A stretch of 64,000 nucleotides of DNA. It comes from Acidovorax sp. A1169 (GTDB taxonomy: Bacteria > Pseudomonadota > Gammaproteobacteria > Burkholderiales > Burkholderiaceae_C). The notes under the pieces are model-generated. The model saw only the letters and a list, made by a program, of their open reading frames with translations, was not told where the DNA came from and did no database searches. Below, piece by piece: positions 29,351 through 39,111 of this stretch; within the stretch, counting starts at the first letter, position 1; each line of letters begins with the position of its first letter. The translations under genes were made by a program, and so were the position numbers. The DNA is taken from NCBI RefSeq assembly GCF_030704685.1, contig NZ_JAUZDX010000005.1, positions 62,001 to 126,000 on the forward strand. The letters are read 5' to 3'.

Positions 29351-30679
29351 ATGAAGCTTTCGAAACTCGTGATCGCCGCTGCGGTGGTTGCTGCAGGTGC
29401 TTCGTCCATCGCGACGAGCGCCTTCGCGCAAGCCAAGGAGCAGTTCTTCCCGCTGCTGTCCTACCGCACCGGACCCTACGCGCCCAACGGCGTGCCATGG
29501 GCCAACGGCAAGCAGGACTACATCAAGATGATCAACGCCCGTGACGGCGGCATCAACGGTGTGAAGCTGACCTTTGAAGAATGCGAAACCGGCTACGCCA
29601 CCGACCGCGGCGTGGAATGCTATGAGCGCCTGAAGGGCAAGCCAGGCGTGGCGCTGTTCGATCCGCAGGCCACCGGCATCACCTTTGCGCTGACCGAGAA
29701 GGCGCCTGTCGACAAGATCCCGCTGATGACGCTGGGCTACGGCCTGTCGGTGGCGCAGGACGGCCAGGCATTCAAGTGGAACTTCCCCTTCATGGGCAGC
29801 TACTGGACCGGCGCCGACATCCTGATCCAGCACATCGGCAAGGGCGCGGGTGGCATGGACAAGCTCAAGGGCAAGAAGATCGCCCTGGTCTACCACGACA
29901 GCCCGTTCGGCAAGGAACCCATCCCGCTGCTGCAGGAGCGCGCCAAGATGCATGGCTTCGAGCTGCAGATGCTGCCCGTGACTGCCCCCGGCGTGGAGCA
30001 GAAAGCCACCTGGCTGCAGGTGCGCCAGAGCCGCCCCGATTACGTGCTGCTGTGGGGCTGGGGCGTGATGAACTCCACCGCCTTGAAGGAAGCACAGGCC
30101 ACGGGCTTCCCGCGCGACAAGCTCTACGGTGTGTGGTGGGCCGGTGCCGAGCCTGACGTGCGCGACGTGGGCGAAGGTGCCAAGGGCTACCACGCCCTGG
30201 CGCTGAACGGCTACGGCACGCAGAGCAAGGTCATCCAGGACATCCTCAAGCACGTGCACGACAAGAGCCAGGGCACGGGCCCCAAGGACGAAGTGGGCTC
30301 GGTGCTGTACACGCGCGGCGTGATCATCCAGATGCTGGCCGTGGAATCGGTGCGCCGCGCGCAGGAGCGTTTCGGCAAGGGCAAGGTCATGACTGGCGAG
30401 CAGGTGCGCTGGGGCATGGAAAACCTCGCCTTGGACCAGAAGAAGCTCGACGCCATGGGCTTTGGCGGCGTGATGCGCCCCCTGTCCACCAGCTGCGCCG
30501 ACCACATGGGCTCCACCTGGGCCCGCGTGCACTCGTGGGACGGCAGCAAGTGGAACTTCTCGTCCGACTGGTACCAGGCCGATGACCAGATCATCAAGCC
30601 CATGGTCAAGGCTGGTGCCGACAAGTACCTTGCCGATAAAAAGATGACCCGCCGCGACGCCGCCGACTGCCAGTCTTGA
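29351..30679 (+). CDS. Liv-type ABC transporter substrate-binding protein
   Basis: 442 residues with a clear Sec signal peptide (MKLSKLVIAAAVVAAGASS, cut after SAFA). The mature protein is a Peripla_BP_6 receptor: FFPLLSYRTGPYAPNG, then KKIALVYHDSPFGKE. It is longer than LivJ/K (about 370) and resembles receptors found with acyl-CoA synthetases in betaproteobacteria, so an aromatic or branched carboxylate is a likelier ligand than leucine. Clustered between permease and ATPase genes with a GGAGA ribosome site. Confidence 0.92.
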   Translation: MKLSKLVIAAAVVAAGASSIATSAFAQAKEQFFPLLSYRTGPYAPNGVPWANGKQDYIKMINARDGGINGVKLTFEECETGYATDRGVECYERLKGKPGVALFDPQATGITFALTEKAPVDKIPLMTLGYGLSVAQDGQAFKWNFPFMGSYWTGADILIQHIGKGAGGMDKLKGKKIALVYHDSPFGKEPIPLLQERAKMHGFELQMLPVTAPGVEQKATWLQVRQSRPDYVLLWGWGVMNSTALKEAQATGFPRDKLYGVWWAGAEPDVRDVGEGAKGYHALALNGYGTQSKVIQDILKHVHDKSQGTGPKDEVGSVLYTRGVIIQMLAVESVRRAQERFGKGKVMTGEQVRWGMENLALDQKKLDAMGFGGVMRPLSTSCADHMGSTWARVHSWDGSKWNFSSDWYQADDQIIKPMVKAGADKYLADKKMTRRDAADCQS

Positions 30680-30817
30680 CGTGAATGGCGCGCAGGGTGT
30701 GACGCCCTGCCGCCATCACCACGGTGCGGCTCCCTGTGGAGCCGCCAACCGACAGGCTTGCAGCGCACGCCAAGCGTGCGCCATCAGGCCTGCCGATTGG
30801 TCAACCGGTAACGACAT

Positions 30818-31630
30818 ATGGAACAAGCTACAAACATCGTTCTCAACGTCAATGGCATCGAAGTCATCTACAACCACGTGATCCTGGTGCTCAAGGGTGT
30901 CTCGCTGCAGGTGCGCGAGGGCAGCATCGTCGCCATCCTGGGGGGCAACGGCGCGGGCAAGACGACCACGCTGCGGGCCGTCTCCAACCTGCTGCAGGGC
31001 GAGCGCGGCGCGGTCACCAAGGGGAGCATCGAGCTGCGTGGCGAGCGCATCGAGAACCTCTCGCCGGCCGACCTCGTCAAGCGCGGCGTGGTGCAGGTGA
31101 TGGAGGGCCGCCACTGCTTCGCCCACCTGACCATCGAGGAGAACCTGATGACGGGCTCCTACACCCGCACCAGCAAGGCCGAGATCGCGGCCAACCTGGA
31201 GAAGGTCTACAACTACTTCCCGCGCCTGAAAACCCGGCGCACGTCGCAGGCGGCCTACACCTCGGGCGGCGAGCAGCAGATGTGCGCCATCGGCCGCGCG
31301 CTGATGGCCAACCCCAGCATGGTGCTGCTGGACGAGCCCTCCATGGGCCTGGCGCCGCAGATCGTGGAAGAGGTGTTCAACATCGTCAAGGACCTGAACA
31401 CGAAGGAAAAGGTCACCTTTCTGCTGGCCGAGCAGAACACCAACATGGCCCTGAAGTACGCCGACTACGGCTACATCATGGAAAGCGGCCGCGTGGTGAT
31501 GGATGGCGCGGCCAGCGACCTGGCCAGCAACGAGGACGTCAAGGAGTTCTACCTGGGCGTGGGAGGCGGCGAGCGCAAGAGCTTCAAGGACGTGAAAAGC
31601 TACAAGCGCCGCAAGCGCTGGCTGGCCTGA
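30818..31630 (+). CDS. Liv-type ABC transporter ATPase, LivF-like
   Basis: 270 residues. Walker A GGNGAGKTTT, the LivF-type VVQVMEGRHCFAHLTIEENL, the signature region YTSGGEQQMCAIGRAL, Walker B VLLDEPSMGL and the following switch His replaced by Gln in LLAEQNTNMAL, as usual in LivF. It completes the five-component importer together with 26372-30679. Confidence 0.94.
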   Translation: MEQATNIVLNVNGIEVIYNHVILVLKGVSLQVREGSIVAILGGNGAGKTTTLRAVSNLLQGERGAVTKGSIELRGERIENLSPADLVKRGVVQVMEGRHCFAHLTIEENLMTGSYTRTSKAEIAANLEKVYNYFPRLKTRRTSQAAYTSGGEQQMCAIGRALMANPSMVLLDEPSMGLAPQIVEEVFNIVKDLNTKEKVTFLLAEQNTNMALKYADYGYIMESGRVVMDGAASDLASNEDVKEFYLGVGGGERKSFKDVKSYKRRKRWLA

Positions 31631-31638
31631 AGACATGG

Positions 31639-31720
31639 CCCCCACGCTCCCTCACTTCGTGTGGTCGCTGCCCCCCGAGGGGGCACCGACCGCCTTGGGG
31701 CGGCCCGGCGGCGGTCGGAG
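31639..31720. repeat. GC-rich double-hairpin intergenic repeat
   Basis: Two perfect inverted repeats lie side by side: TGCCCCC-CGA-GGGGGCA (31669-31685) and CCGACCGCC ... GGCGGTCGG (31686-31694 with 31710-31718), preceded by TCACTTCGTGTGGTCG. From memory this sequence type recurs between genes in Comamonadaceae genomes. It has no T-run, so a REP-like element or transcript-processing structure is more likely than an intrinsic terminator. Confidence 0.6.
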
Positions 31721-31767
31721 CGCCCGCTGCACAGGCACTGCCTGAAACCCCATTCACAGGAACCGCC

Positions 31768-33015
31768 ATGAATTCGTTCTACGACGCATTGGAAACCCGC
31801 GACCCGAAGGCGCGCGAAGCGGCCTTGCTCGCCGCCCTGCCCGGCCAGGTAGCCCACGCCCAGACAGCATCGCCCGCCTTTGCCGGCATCCTGGCAGGCG
31901 TCGACGCCTCGGCGGTCACCAGCCGCGCAGCCCTCGCGCAACTGCCCGTGACGCGCAAGCACGAGCTGCTGGAGCGCCAGCAGGCCGGCCGTGCGACCAG
32001 TGTCTTCGGCGGCTTCAGCGCCCTCAACTTCGGTGCCGCCATGCCGCGCGTGTTCGCCAGCCCCGGCACCATCTATGAGCCCGAGGGCACGCGCCGCGAC
32101 TACTGGCGCATGGCGCGCGCCATGTACGGCGCGGGCTTTCGCCCGGGCGAGCTGATCCACAACAGCTTCAGCTACCACTTCGTTCCTGCCGGCTCCATGA
32201 TGGAGACGGGCGCCCATGCGCTGGGCTGCACCGTGTTTGCCGGCGGCACCGGCCAGACCGAGCAGCAGGTGCAGGCCATGGCCGAGCTGCGGCCGGCCGG
32301 CTACATCGGCACGCCGAGCTTCCTCAAGCTCATCGTCGAGAAGGCCGCAGAGATGGGTGTGGCCCTGCCCACCGTGACCAAGGCCCTGGTCTCGGGCGAG
32401 GCGTTTCCGCCCTCGCTGCGCGACTGGTTCATCGAGCGCGGCATTGCCGGCTACCAGTGCTATGCCACGGCCGACCTCGGACTGATCGCCTACGAGACCA
32501 GCGCGCGCGAAGGCCTGGTGCTCGACGAAGGCGTGATCGTGGAGATCGTGCGCCCCGGCACCGGCGACCCCGTGCCCGAGGGTGAGGTGGGCGAGCTGGT
32601 GGTAACCACGCTGAACCCCGACTACCCGCTGGTGCGCTTTGGCACCGGCGACCTCTCGGCGGTGCTGCCCGGCACCTGCCCCACGGGCCGCACCAACAGC
32701 CGCATCAAGGGCTGGATGGGGCGCGCCGACCAGACCACCAAGGTGCGCGGCATGTTCGTGCACCCCGGCCAGGTGGCCACCATCGCAAGGCGCTTTCCGC
32801 AGGTGCTGCGCGCACGCCTGGTGGTCAGCGGCGAGATGGCCAACGACCAGATGCTGCTGCAGGTGGAGACCACCGAAACCGCCGAAGGCCTGGCCCGCCA
32901 GCTGGGCGACGCCATCCGCGAAGTGACCAAGCTGCGCGGCGAGGTGCAGATGGTGCCGCCGGGCAGTCTGCCCAACGATGGCCGTGTGATCGAGGACGCG
33001 CGCAGCTATCGGTGA
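31768..33015 (+). CDS. Phenylacetate-CoA ligase family (PaaK-like) protein with divergent P-loop
   Basis: 415 residues, like PaaK (about 430). The C-terminal half is typical: ALVSGEAFPPSLRDWFIE, YQCYATADLGLIAYE, LVRFGTGDLS and a C-terminal subdomain from RADQTTKVRGMFVHPGQV. The usual glycine/serine-rich ATP loop is replaced by FASPGTIYEPEG, so either ATP is bound differently or the enzyme is a specialised subfamily. It follows the LivF-like gene by 137 bp and is presumably co-expressed with the transporter to trap imported aryl acids as CoA esters. Confidence 0.85.
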   Translation: MNSFYDALETRDPKAREAALLAALPGQVAHAQTASPAFAGILAGVDASAVTSRAALAQLPVTRKHELLERQQAGRATSVFGGFSALNFGAAMPRVFASPGTIYEPEGTRRDYWRMARAMYGAGFRPGELIHNSFSYHFVPAGSMMETGAHALGCTVFAGGTGQTEQQVQAMAELRPAGYIGTPSFLKLIVEKAAEMGVALPTVTKALVSGEAFPPSLRDWFIERGIAGYQCYATADLGLIAYETSAREGLVLDEGVIVEIVRPGTGDPVPEGEVGELVVTTLNPDYPLVRFGTGDLSAVLPGTCPTGRTNSRIKGWMGRADQTTKVRGMFVHPGQVATIARRFPQVLRARLVVSGEMANDQMLLQVETTETAEGLARQLGDAIREVTKLRGEVQMVPPGSLPNDGRVIEDARSYR

Positions 33016-33363
33016 GCCCGTGGATTCGCGCGAATCCGTTGGCCCCATGGGGGATTAATGGAGCAGGCCCATATTCCCTATATATAGGCATATTCTGCGC
33101 ATATGGAGCCGGGCTGTTGACCCATTTTGCCGAACACCTCCAAAATCCTTGGCAAAGGTCAAACCAAGGGAAAACTCTGCCCCGTTTCGGCGCCAGTGTT
33201 TACCCTTAAGTTGCTACGCTATCGGTAGCAGAAAACGCCTTTGCATCCAGCCATTGAAGCCTCTTTTGCTTAAAGTCACTACCCCCCGCATGGTACGTAA
33301 TTCCCGCAATACTGGCGAATGGGTCGCTGGATATCATGGCCCGTCTTTTACAGAGGAGCACTC
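33016..33363. other. Intergenic region with a 12-bp palindrome
   Basis: 348 bp without a supportable gene, less GC-rich than its surroundings. It contains the perfect palindrome CCTATATATAGG (33077-33088) flanked by repeated CATATTC-type words (33070, 33089 and a related CATATGG near 33101), which looks like a regulator site. An AGGAG site occurs just before the Bug-protein gene at 33364. Confidence 0.45.
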
Positions 33364-34350
33364 ATGAAAAAACTGATCCAACTCGCCCTTGTCGCCGCAG
33401 CGGCAGCAGCCGCATTCGGCGCCACCGCACAGGAATATCCATCCAAGGACAAGACGGTCACCATCGTGGTGCCCTTCGCTGCCGGCGGCCCCACCGACCG
33501 CGTGGCGCGTGACCTGGCCGAAGCCCTGCGCAAGCCGCTTGGCGCCAACGTGGTGGTGGACAACACCGCCGGCGCCGGCAGCTCCATCGGCGCCGCCCGC
33601 GTCGCTCGGGCGACACCGGACGGCTACACCCTGCTGCTCAACCACATCGGCATGTCCACCATGCCTGCGCTGTACCGCAAGCTGGCCTTCAGCGTGCCCA
33701 ATGACTTCGAGTACCTGGGCATGGTCAACGACGTGCCCATGACGCTGATCGCACGCCCCACCATGGCTGCGAACAACTACAAGGAGCTGTCGGCCTGGCT
33801 GACCCAGAACAAGGGCAAGATCAACATCGGCAATGCCGGCCTGGGCTCCGCCTCGCACCTCTGTGGCCTGATGTTCCAGAGCGCCGTGCAGATCGACATG
33901 ACCCCCGTCCCCTACAAAGGCACGGCGCCTGCCATCACCGACCTGATCGGCGGCCAGATCGACCTGCTGTGCGACCAGACGACCAACACTTCGGGCCAGA
34001 TCGAAGCCAAGAAGGTCAAGGCCTACGCCGTGACCACGCCCAAGCGCCTGACCACCCCTTTGCTCAAGGACCTGCCCACGCTGGCCGAGTCTGGCCTGAA
34101 GGACTTCGAAGTGACCATCTGGCATGGCCTGTACGGCCCCAAGGGCACGCCACCTGACATCGCCAAGAAGATCAACGACGCACTCAAGGTGGCACTGAAG
34201 GACCCTGAGTTCATCAAGAAGCAGGAAGGCCTGGGCGCCGTGGTCGTGACCGACAAGCGCATCGAGCCCGCCGAACACAAGAAATTCGTCGTGTCCGAAA
34301 TCGACAAGTGGACCGCCGTCATCAAGGCGGCCGGCACTTACGCCGACTGA
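33364..34350 (+). CDS. Bug/TctC-family periplasmic solute receptor
   Basis: 328 residues with a Sec signal peptide (MKKLIQLALVAAAAAAAFG, cut after ATAQ). The mature protein has the Bug hallmarks VTIVVPFAAGGPTDRVARDLA, GANVVVDNTAGAGSSIG and DGYTLLLNH. Bug proteins bind small carboxylates or aromatic acids; most are orphans without TctAB, as here. Ligand unknown. Confidence 0.92.
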   Translation: MKKLIQLALVAAAAAAAFGATAQEYPSKDKTVTIVVPFAAGGPTDRVARDLAEALRKPLGANVVVDNTAGAGSSIGAARVARATPDGYTLLLNHIGMSTMPALYRKLAFSVPNDFEYLGMVNDVPMTLIARPTMAANNYKELSAWLTQNKGKINIGNAGLGSASHLCGLMFQSAVQIDMTPVPYKGTAPAITDLIGGQIDLLCDQTTNTSGQIEAKKVKAYAVTTPKRLTTPLLKDLPTLAESGLKDFEVTIWHGLYGPKGTPPDIAKKINDALKVALKDPEFIKKQEGLGAVVVTDKRIEPAEHKKFVVSEIDKWTAVIKAAGTYAD

Positions 34351-34393
34351 TCGACAGCCACACACGCAAGACCGCGTACACAACACTGCGACG

Positions 34394-34430
34394 AAGCCAC
34401 CACGCCCCCCGGGGCCTGGTGGCTTTTTTT
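34394..34430 (+). terminator. Rho-independent terminator
   Basis: AGCCACCA pairs with TGGTGGCT around a loop containing CCCCGGGG and is followed by a run of T residues. It lies about 45 bp after the Bug-protein stop. Confidence 0.85.
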
Positions 34431-34579
34431 GCGCCTTCGGGCGCCCGACACGGTGTGGCGCCGGGTCCATCGGGTGTCGCATTGGAGCACCGGTCTTCGG
34501 GTAATCCATCTGCCCCCAATGCATGCGCGCGCGTAGAACAGGGGCATACCACCCGACACGACTGACAAGGATGACCCCC

Positions 34580-35683
34580 ATGGCCCAGCAAGCCCCTCGC
34601 CCCCTGCCAAGCAACACCGCCATAGCCACCAAGGTCCAGGCCCGCAACCGACGCAAGGCCATCGCCATGGCCTTCACTCTGAGCGCGCTCGGCGCCCTGG
34701 CCGTGGCCACCGCCAGCGCCCTGCTGCTGCCCCGCTCTGCCCACGCCCAGGCCACCCCCGGCGGCTGGCCCAACAAGCCCGTGCGCATCGTCGTGCCCTT
34801 TGCGCCCGGCGGCACCACCGACATCCTGGCGCGTGCGCTCACGCCCGACCTGTCCCGCGTGTTCGGCCAGCAGTTCGTGGTAGACAACCGGGCCGGCGCC
34901 GGCGGCAACGTAGGTGCCGAGATCGTGGCCAAGGCCCCGGCCGACGGCTACACCCTGCTCATGGGCACCGTGGGCACGCACGGCATCAACCGCGCGCTGT
35001 ATGCCAAGCTGCCCTACGACCCCATCAAGGACTTCGTGCCCATCACCCTGGTCGCCGCCGTTCCCAACGTGATGGTGATGAACGTCGACAAGGCCAAGTC
35101 CCTGGGTATCGCCAACGTCCAGGACTTCATCCGCGTCGCCAAGGCCAGCCCGGGCAAGTTCAACATGGCATCGAGCGGCAATGGCACCTCCATCCACCTG
35201 GCGGGCGAGCTGTTCAAGAGCATGACCGGCACCTTTATGCTGCACCTGCCCTACCGCGGCTCCGGCCCCGCGCTGATGGACCTGGTGGGCGGCAATGCCG
35301 ACGTGATGTTCGACAACCTGCCGTCGTCCATGGCACAGATCAAGGGCGGCAAGCTCACCGCCCTGGCTGTGACCAGCAGCCAGCGCTCCAGCGCCTTGCC
35401 CGACGTACCCACCGTGGAGCAGGCCGGCGGCCCCACGCTCAAAGGCTTTGAGGCCAGCTCATGGTTCGGCCTGCTGGCCCCTGCCGGCACCCCGCCCGAG
35501 ATCGTGAACCGCATCCAGCAGGAAGTCGCCAAGTCCCTGGCCTCGCCTGCGATGAAGGAGCGGCTGGTGGCGCAGGGCGCAATCCCCGGCGGCAATATTC
35601 CAGCGGAGTTCGCCAAGCACATCGACGCCGAGCACAAGAAGTGGGCGCAGGTGGTGAAGGCCTCGGGGGCCAAGGTGGATTGA
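34580..35683 (+). CDS. Second Bug/TctC-family periplasmic solute receptor
   Basis: 367 residues. A long basic N-terminus with [12 protein letters not shown] precedes the hydrophobic signal segment, cut after AHAQ; this may be a long Sec signal. [37 protein letters not shown] and [11 protein letters not shown] are Bug motifs. ATG 34580 has AAGGA 8 nt upstream; ATG 34571 is an alternative. It is separated from the previous Bug gene by a terminator, so it is expressed independently. Confidence 0.9.
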   Translation: MAQQAPRPLPSNTAIATKVQARNRRKAIAMAFTLSALGALAVATASALLLPRSAHAQATPGGWPNKPVRIVVPFAPGGTTDILARALTPDLSRVFGQQFVVDNRAGAGGNVGAEIVAKAPADGYTLLMGTVGTHGINRALYAKLPYDPIKDFVPITLVAAVPNVMVMNVDKAKSLGIANVQDFIRVAKASPGKFNMASSGNGTSIHLAGELFKSMTGTFMLHLPYRGSGPALMDLVGGNADVMFDNLPSSMAQIKGGKLTALAVTSSQRSSALPDVPTVEQAGGPTLKGFEASSWFGLLAPAGTPPEIVNRIQQEVAKSLASPAMKERLVAQGAIPGGNIPAEFAKHIDAEHKKWAQVVKASGAKVD

Positions 35684-35752
35684 ACCTCGCGGCCCCGACA
35701 CATCGAGGGGCAGCTGCCAGCAGCCCGGCAGCTACAGACTTCCGCAATGCAC

Positions 35753-35774
35753 AAGGCCCGCGCAAGCGGGCCTT
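35753..35774 (+). terminator. Terminator-like hairpin between Bug gene and DUF1840 gene
   Basis: AAGGCCCG pairs with CGGGCCTT around a short loop and is followed by TCTTGTCTGT. It sits between convergent genes and could serve both strands. Confidence 0.6.
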
Positions 35775-35808
35775 CTTGTCTGTCATGGCACCCGACAGCC
35801 GTGGCGGT

Positions 35809-36135
35809 TCATACCCCCCAGACCACGTCCGCCTGCTGGGCCGCGCTCTTGCGCAGCATGTCGATGAAGGGAGCGGCGCGCTGGCGCAGTTTTACCGATT
35901 CGGCGCGGTTGCCTTGATCGTCTTCATCCTCGGCCACCTTGCCCTCCTGTGCCGGAGGCTGGGCCTCGCTGGCGGCCACGGCCGCCTCCAGTGCGGAGAT
36001 GGCGCCGGGGATCTGCGCCGCAGTCAAGATGCCGTTGTTTCCCGGGGTCTTGCCGATGATCTCGAGGATCTGGCGGCCCTGGGGTTCGAGCATGATCAGG
36101 TCGGCGGCGGCTTTGGACTTGAATTTGTAGAGCAT
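35809..36135 (-). CDS. DUF1840 family protein
   Basis: 108 residues. MLYKFKSKAAADLIMLEPQGRQILEIIGK is the DUF1840 start, and the C-terminal PFIDMLRKSAAQQADVVWGV is conserved in the family. Small, soluble and of unknown function; common in Burkholderiales. A charged linker separates the two conserved ends. The coding direction converges on the Bug-protein gene. Confidence 0.85.
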   Translation of the reverse strand: MLYKFKSKAAADLIMLEPQGRQILEIIGKTPGNNGILTAAQIPGAISALEAAVAASEAQPPAQEGKVAEDEDDQGNRAESVKLRQRAAPFIDMLRKSAAQQADVVWGV

Positions 36136-36289
36136 GGTGTGGCAGGTTCTTTCGGATGGCAGTCGTTGTCGTTCGTCTCTGTCGTCGCAGTGGCACTGAT
36201 TTTTGCTGTCGTCGCTTTTTGTCGATACATTCAGTCCTGCGTGAACGGGTAGCCCGATTGTGCGCCGGGCATCGCCCCGCGTCTTCATA

Positions 36290-36671
36290 TCCCCATGGGG
36301 TCGCATGGGGGCGCATGGCCAGCATCTGGTGCAAGCCCATCCAGCCTTGCTCGAAGCCGCGCGCACTGCCGGCCAGGGACAGACGGTACGCACGCAACAC
36401 CTTATCGCCCTGCACGGCATCACTGTGCCCGGCGAGCACCTCGCGCGCCGCAGGCAACTGCCCATCGAGCCTGTCAGATCATGCCTACATGGGTTCGCGC
36501 ACGGTGGTGGCGCAGATTCTCGACGATGGAGGCGCCCACATTGCCGATCCCGTAAGTGGCCAGCGCGACGGGGGCGATGCATCCCGGCAGCGCAGCCAAC
36601 CGGCCTTCCAGAGCGTGCAGCAGGTGCTTCATGCCGTCCATTCTTGGCCCTGTGCTGCAGTGCGTCAACAC
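36290..36671 (-). pseudogene. Possible decayed gene in two frames
   Basis: Reading the minus strand, a frame from about 36632 ([17 protein letters not shown]) shows strong G/C third-position bias but stops at 36476. The next frame continues at once with SDRLDGQLPAAREVLAG and keeps coding-like codon choice for about 60 codons to about 36290. The two halves are out of frame with each other and one joining frame holds stops, so this could be a frameshifted gene. I do not recognise the protein. Confidence 0.28.
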
Positions 36672-36720
36672 CCCGCCCGGAGTGCAAAGCCCGTCCCAAA
36701 GCTTTTTCGGGATGGCCCCA

Positions 36721-36748
36721 TTGACAGCATTTTGTTTAAGCCTAAACT
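36721..36748 (+). promoter_or_regulatory. Promoter with overlapping palindrome for the aryl-CoA operon
   Basis: A perfect -35 TTGACA (36721-36726) is spaced 16 bp from TAAACT (36743-36748). The perfect inverted repeat GTTTA-AGCC-TAAAC (36734-36747) covers the -10 region, as expected for a MarR operator. Transcription would start about 36755, within a few bases of the ATG at 36757. Confidence 0.55.
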
Positions 36749-36756
36749 ATTTTCCC

Positions 36757-39108
36757 ATGAACATCCTTTGCATTGGCGGCGGCCCCGCAGGTCTGTACTT
36801 CGCCCTGCTCATGAAGCAGCAGAACCCGGCACACCGCGTGACGGTACTGGAGCGCAACCGCCCGTTCGACACCTTTGGCTGGGGCGTGGTGCTGTCGGAC
36901 CAGACGCTGGCCAACCTGCAGGCGGCCGATGCCGCCACGGCGCGCCAGATCGGCGATGCGTTCAACCACTGGGACGACATCGAGGTCTTCTTCAAGGGGA
37001 AGAGCGTGCGCTCGGGCGGGCACGGCTTCTGCGGCATCGGGCGCAAGCGGCTGCTCAACATCCTGCAGGAGCGCTGCATCGCGGTCGGGGTGGAACTGGT
37101 GTTCGAAGCCGACGTGCAGGACGACCAGGAGGCTGCGGCGAAGTACAACGCCGACCTGGTGATCGCCAGCGATGGCCTGAACAGCCGCATTCGCACGCGC
37201 TACACCACCACCTACCAGCCCGATATCGACCTGCGCCAGTGCCGTTTTGTCTGGCTGGGCACGCACAAGAAGTTCGACGCTTTTACTTTTGCTTTCGAGC
37301 AGACGGAGCATGGCTGGTTCCAGGCCCATGCCTACCAGTTCGACGCCGACACCTCCACCTTCATCGTGGAAACGCCCGAGGCAGTGTGGAAGGCCCATGG
37401 CCTCGATCAGATGGAGCAGCCCGAGGCGATTGCCTTTTGCGAGCGCCTGTTCGGCAAATACCTGGATGGCAACGCCCTTATCAGCAACGCCACGCACCTG
37501 CGCGGCTCGGCCAACTGGATCCGCTTTCCGCGCGTGATCTGCAACACCTGGGTGCACCGCGAAGCCATCGGCGGCAAGCCCGTGCCCATCGTGCTGATGG
37601 GCGATGCCGCGCACACCGCGCACTTTTCCATCGGCAGCGGCACCAAGCTGGCGCTCGAAGACGCCATCGACCTGGCCAACGAGTTCGCCACCGGATTGCC
37701 CATGGACGCGGTGCTGCAGCACTACGAGGCCCGCCGCAGCGTGGAGGTGCTGAAGATCCAGAACGCGGCGCGCAACTCCACCGAGTGGTTCGAGAACGTG
37801 ACACGCTACACCGGCATGCAGGTGGAGCAGTTCGCCTACTCGCTGCTCACCCGCAGCCAGCGCATCAGCCACGAGAACCTGCGCCTGCGCGATGCGCAAT
37901 GGCTGGAGGGGTACGAGGCGTGGCTGGCAGGTGGCAAGGCGGCTGTGCCACCCATGCTCACCCCGTTCACCGTGCGCGACGTGACGCTCAAGAACCGCAT
38001 TGTCGTCTCGCCCATGGCCACCTACAGCGCGGTCGACGGCGTGCCGCAGGACTTTCTGCTGGTGCACCTGGGCGCACGCGCCCTCGGCGGCGCGGCGATG
38101 GTGATGGTGGAGATGACCAGCCCCACGCCCGAAGGCCGCATCACCCCCGGCTGCACGGGCCTGTGGAACGATGACCAGCAGGCGGCGTTCACGCGCATCG
38201 TGCAGTTCGTGCACGGCAGCAGCAGCGCCAAAATCGGCATGCAGCTGGGCCACAGCGGGCCCAAAGGCTCCACCCGCGTGGGCTGGGAGGGCACGGACGA
38301 GCCGCTCGAACAAGGCAACTGGCCCCTGCTGGCCGCCAGCCCCCTGGCCTATGGCGACCAGAACCAGACCCCCACGGCCATGACGCGCGAGACCATGGAT
38401 GCGATGACCGCAGCCTTCACCGACAGCGCGCGCCGCGCCGCTGCCTGCGGCTTCGACTGGCTGGAGCTGCACTGCGCGCATGGCTACCTGCTGGCCAGCT
38501 TCATCAGCCCCATCACCAACCAGCGCAGCGATGAGTACGGTGGCAGCCTGGCCAACCGCTGCCGCTACCCGCTGGAGGTGTTCGCCGCGTTGCGCGCCGT
38601 GTGGCCGGCGGACAAGCCCATGAGCGTGCGCATCTCGGCCCACGACTGGGCACCCGGCGGCACCACGCCCGACGACGCGGTGGAGATGGCGCGCCTGTTC
38701 AAGGCTGCGGGCTGCGACCTGATCGACGTGTCGTCCGGCCAGACCACGCGCGCGGCCAAGCCCGTTTATGGCCGCATGTACCAGACTCCGTTTGCCGACC
38801 GCATCCGCAACGAGGTGGACATCGCCACCATGGCCGTGGGTGCGATCACCGAGGCCGACCATGCCAACAGCATCATCGCCGCTGGCCGCGCCGACCTGTG
38901 TGCCATTGCCCGCCCGCACCTGGCCGACCCGGCCTGGACGCTGCACGCCGCCGCCCAGCTGAGCCCCGTGGCCGCCGCGCACACCGACTGGCCCGTGCAG
39001 TACCACAGCGGCCGCGACCAGATGCTGCGCGAGATCGGCAAGCAAAAGCAGCTGCAGGCCGCATTGGAAGCGCAGCAAAAGCGCGGCTCCAACGAGGAAG
39101 AGGGCTAG
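36757..39108 (+). CDS. Bifunctional aryl-CoA monooxygenase/reductase (2-aminobenzoyl-CoA or salicylyl-CoA type)
   Basis: 783 residues, two enzymes in one chain. The N-terminal half (about 1-390) is a class A FAD monooxygenase: [17 protein letters not shown], then [20 protein letters not shown]. The C-terminal half (about 400-770) is an Old Yellow Enzyme-like FMN domain: [37 protein letters not shown], then a late [16 protein letters not shown]. This architecture is that of 2-aminobenzoyl-CoA monooxygenase/reductase of Azoarcus and of salicylyl-CoA 5-hydroxylase. It would hydroxylate C5 of the ring and reduce it. Ligase, hydratase, dehydrogenase and RidA genes follow, which favours the amino substrate. 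No Shine-Dalgarno site precedes the ATG. Confidence 0.9.
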   Translation: MNILCIGGGPAGLYFALLMKQQNPAHRVTVLERNRPFDTFGWGVVLSDQTLANLQAADAATARQIGDAFNHWDDIEVFFKGKSVRSGGHGFCGIGRKRLLNILQERCIAVGVELVFEADVQDDQEAAAKYNADLVIASDGLNSRIRTRYTTTYQPDIDLRQCRFVWLGTHKKFDAFTFAFEQTEHGWFQAHAYQFDADTSTFIVETPEAVWKAHGLDQMEQPEAIAFCERLFGKYLDGNALISNATHLRGSANWIRFPRVICNTWVHREAIGGKPVPIVLMGDAAHTAHFSIGSGTKLALEDAIDLANEFATGLPMDAVLQHYEARRSVEVLKIQNAARNSTEWFENVTRYTGMQVEQFAYSLLTRSQRISHENLRLRDAQWLEGYEAWLAGGKAAVPPMLTPFTVRDVTLKNRIVVSPMATYSAVDGVPQDFLLVHLGARALGGAAMVMVEMTSPTPEGRITPGCTGLWNDDQQAAFTRIVQFVHGSSSAKIGMQLGHSGPKGSTRVGWEGTDEPLEQGNWPLLAASPLAYGDQNQTPTAMTRETMDAMTAAFTDSARRAAACGFDWLELHCAHGYLLASFISPITNQRSDEYGGSLANRCRYPLEVFAALRAVWPADKPMSVRISAHDWAPGGTTPDDAVEMARLFKAAGCDLIDVSSGQTTRAAKPVYGRMYQTPFADRIRNEVDIATMAVGAITEADHANSIIAAGRADLCAIARPHLADPAWTLHAAAQLSPVAAAHTDWPVQYHSGRDQMLREIGKQKQLQAALEAQQKRGSNEEEG

Positions 39109-39111
39109 GCC

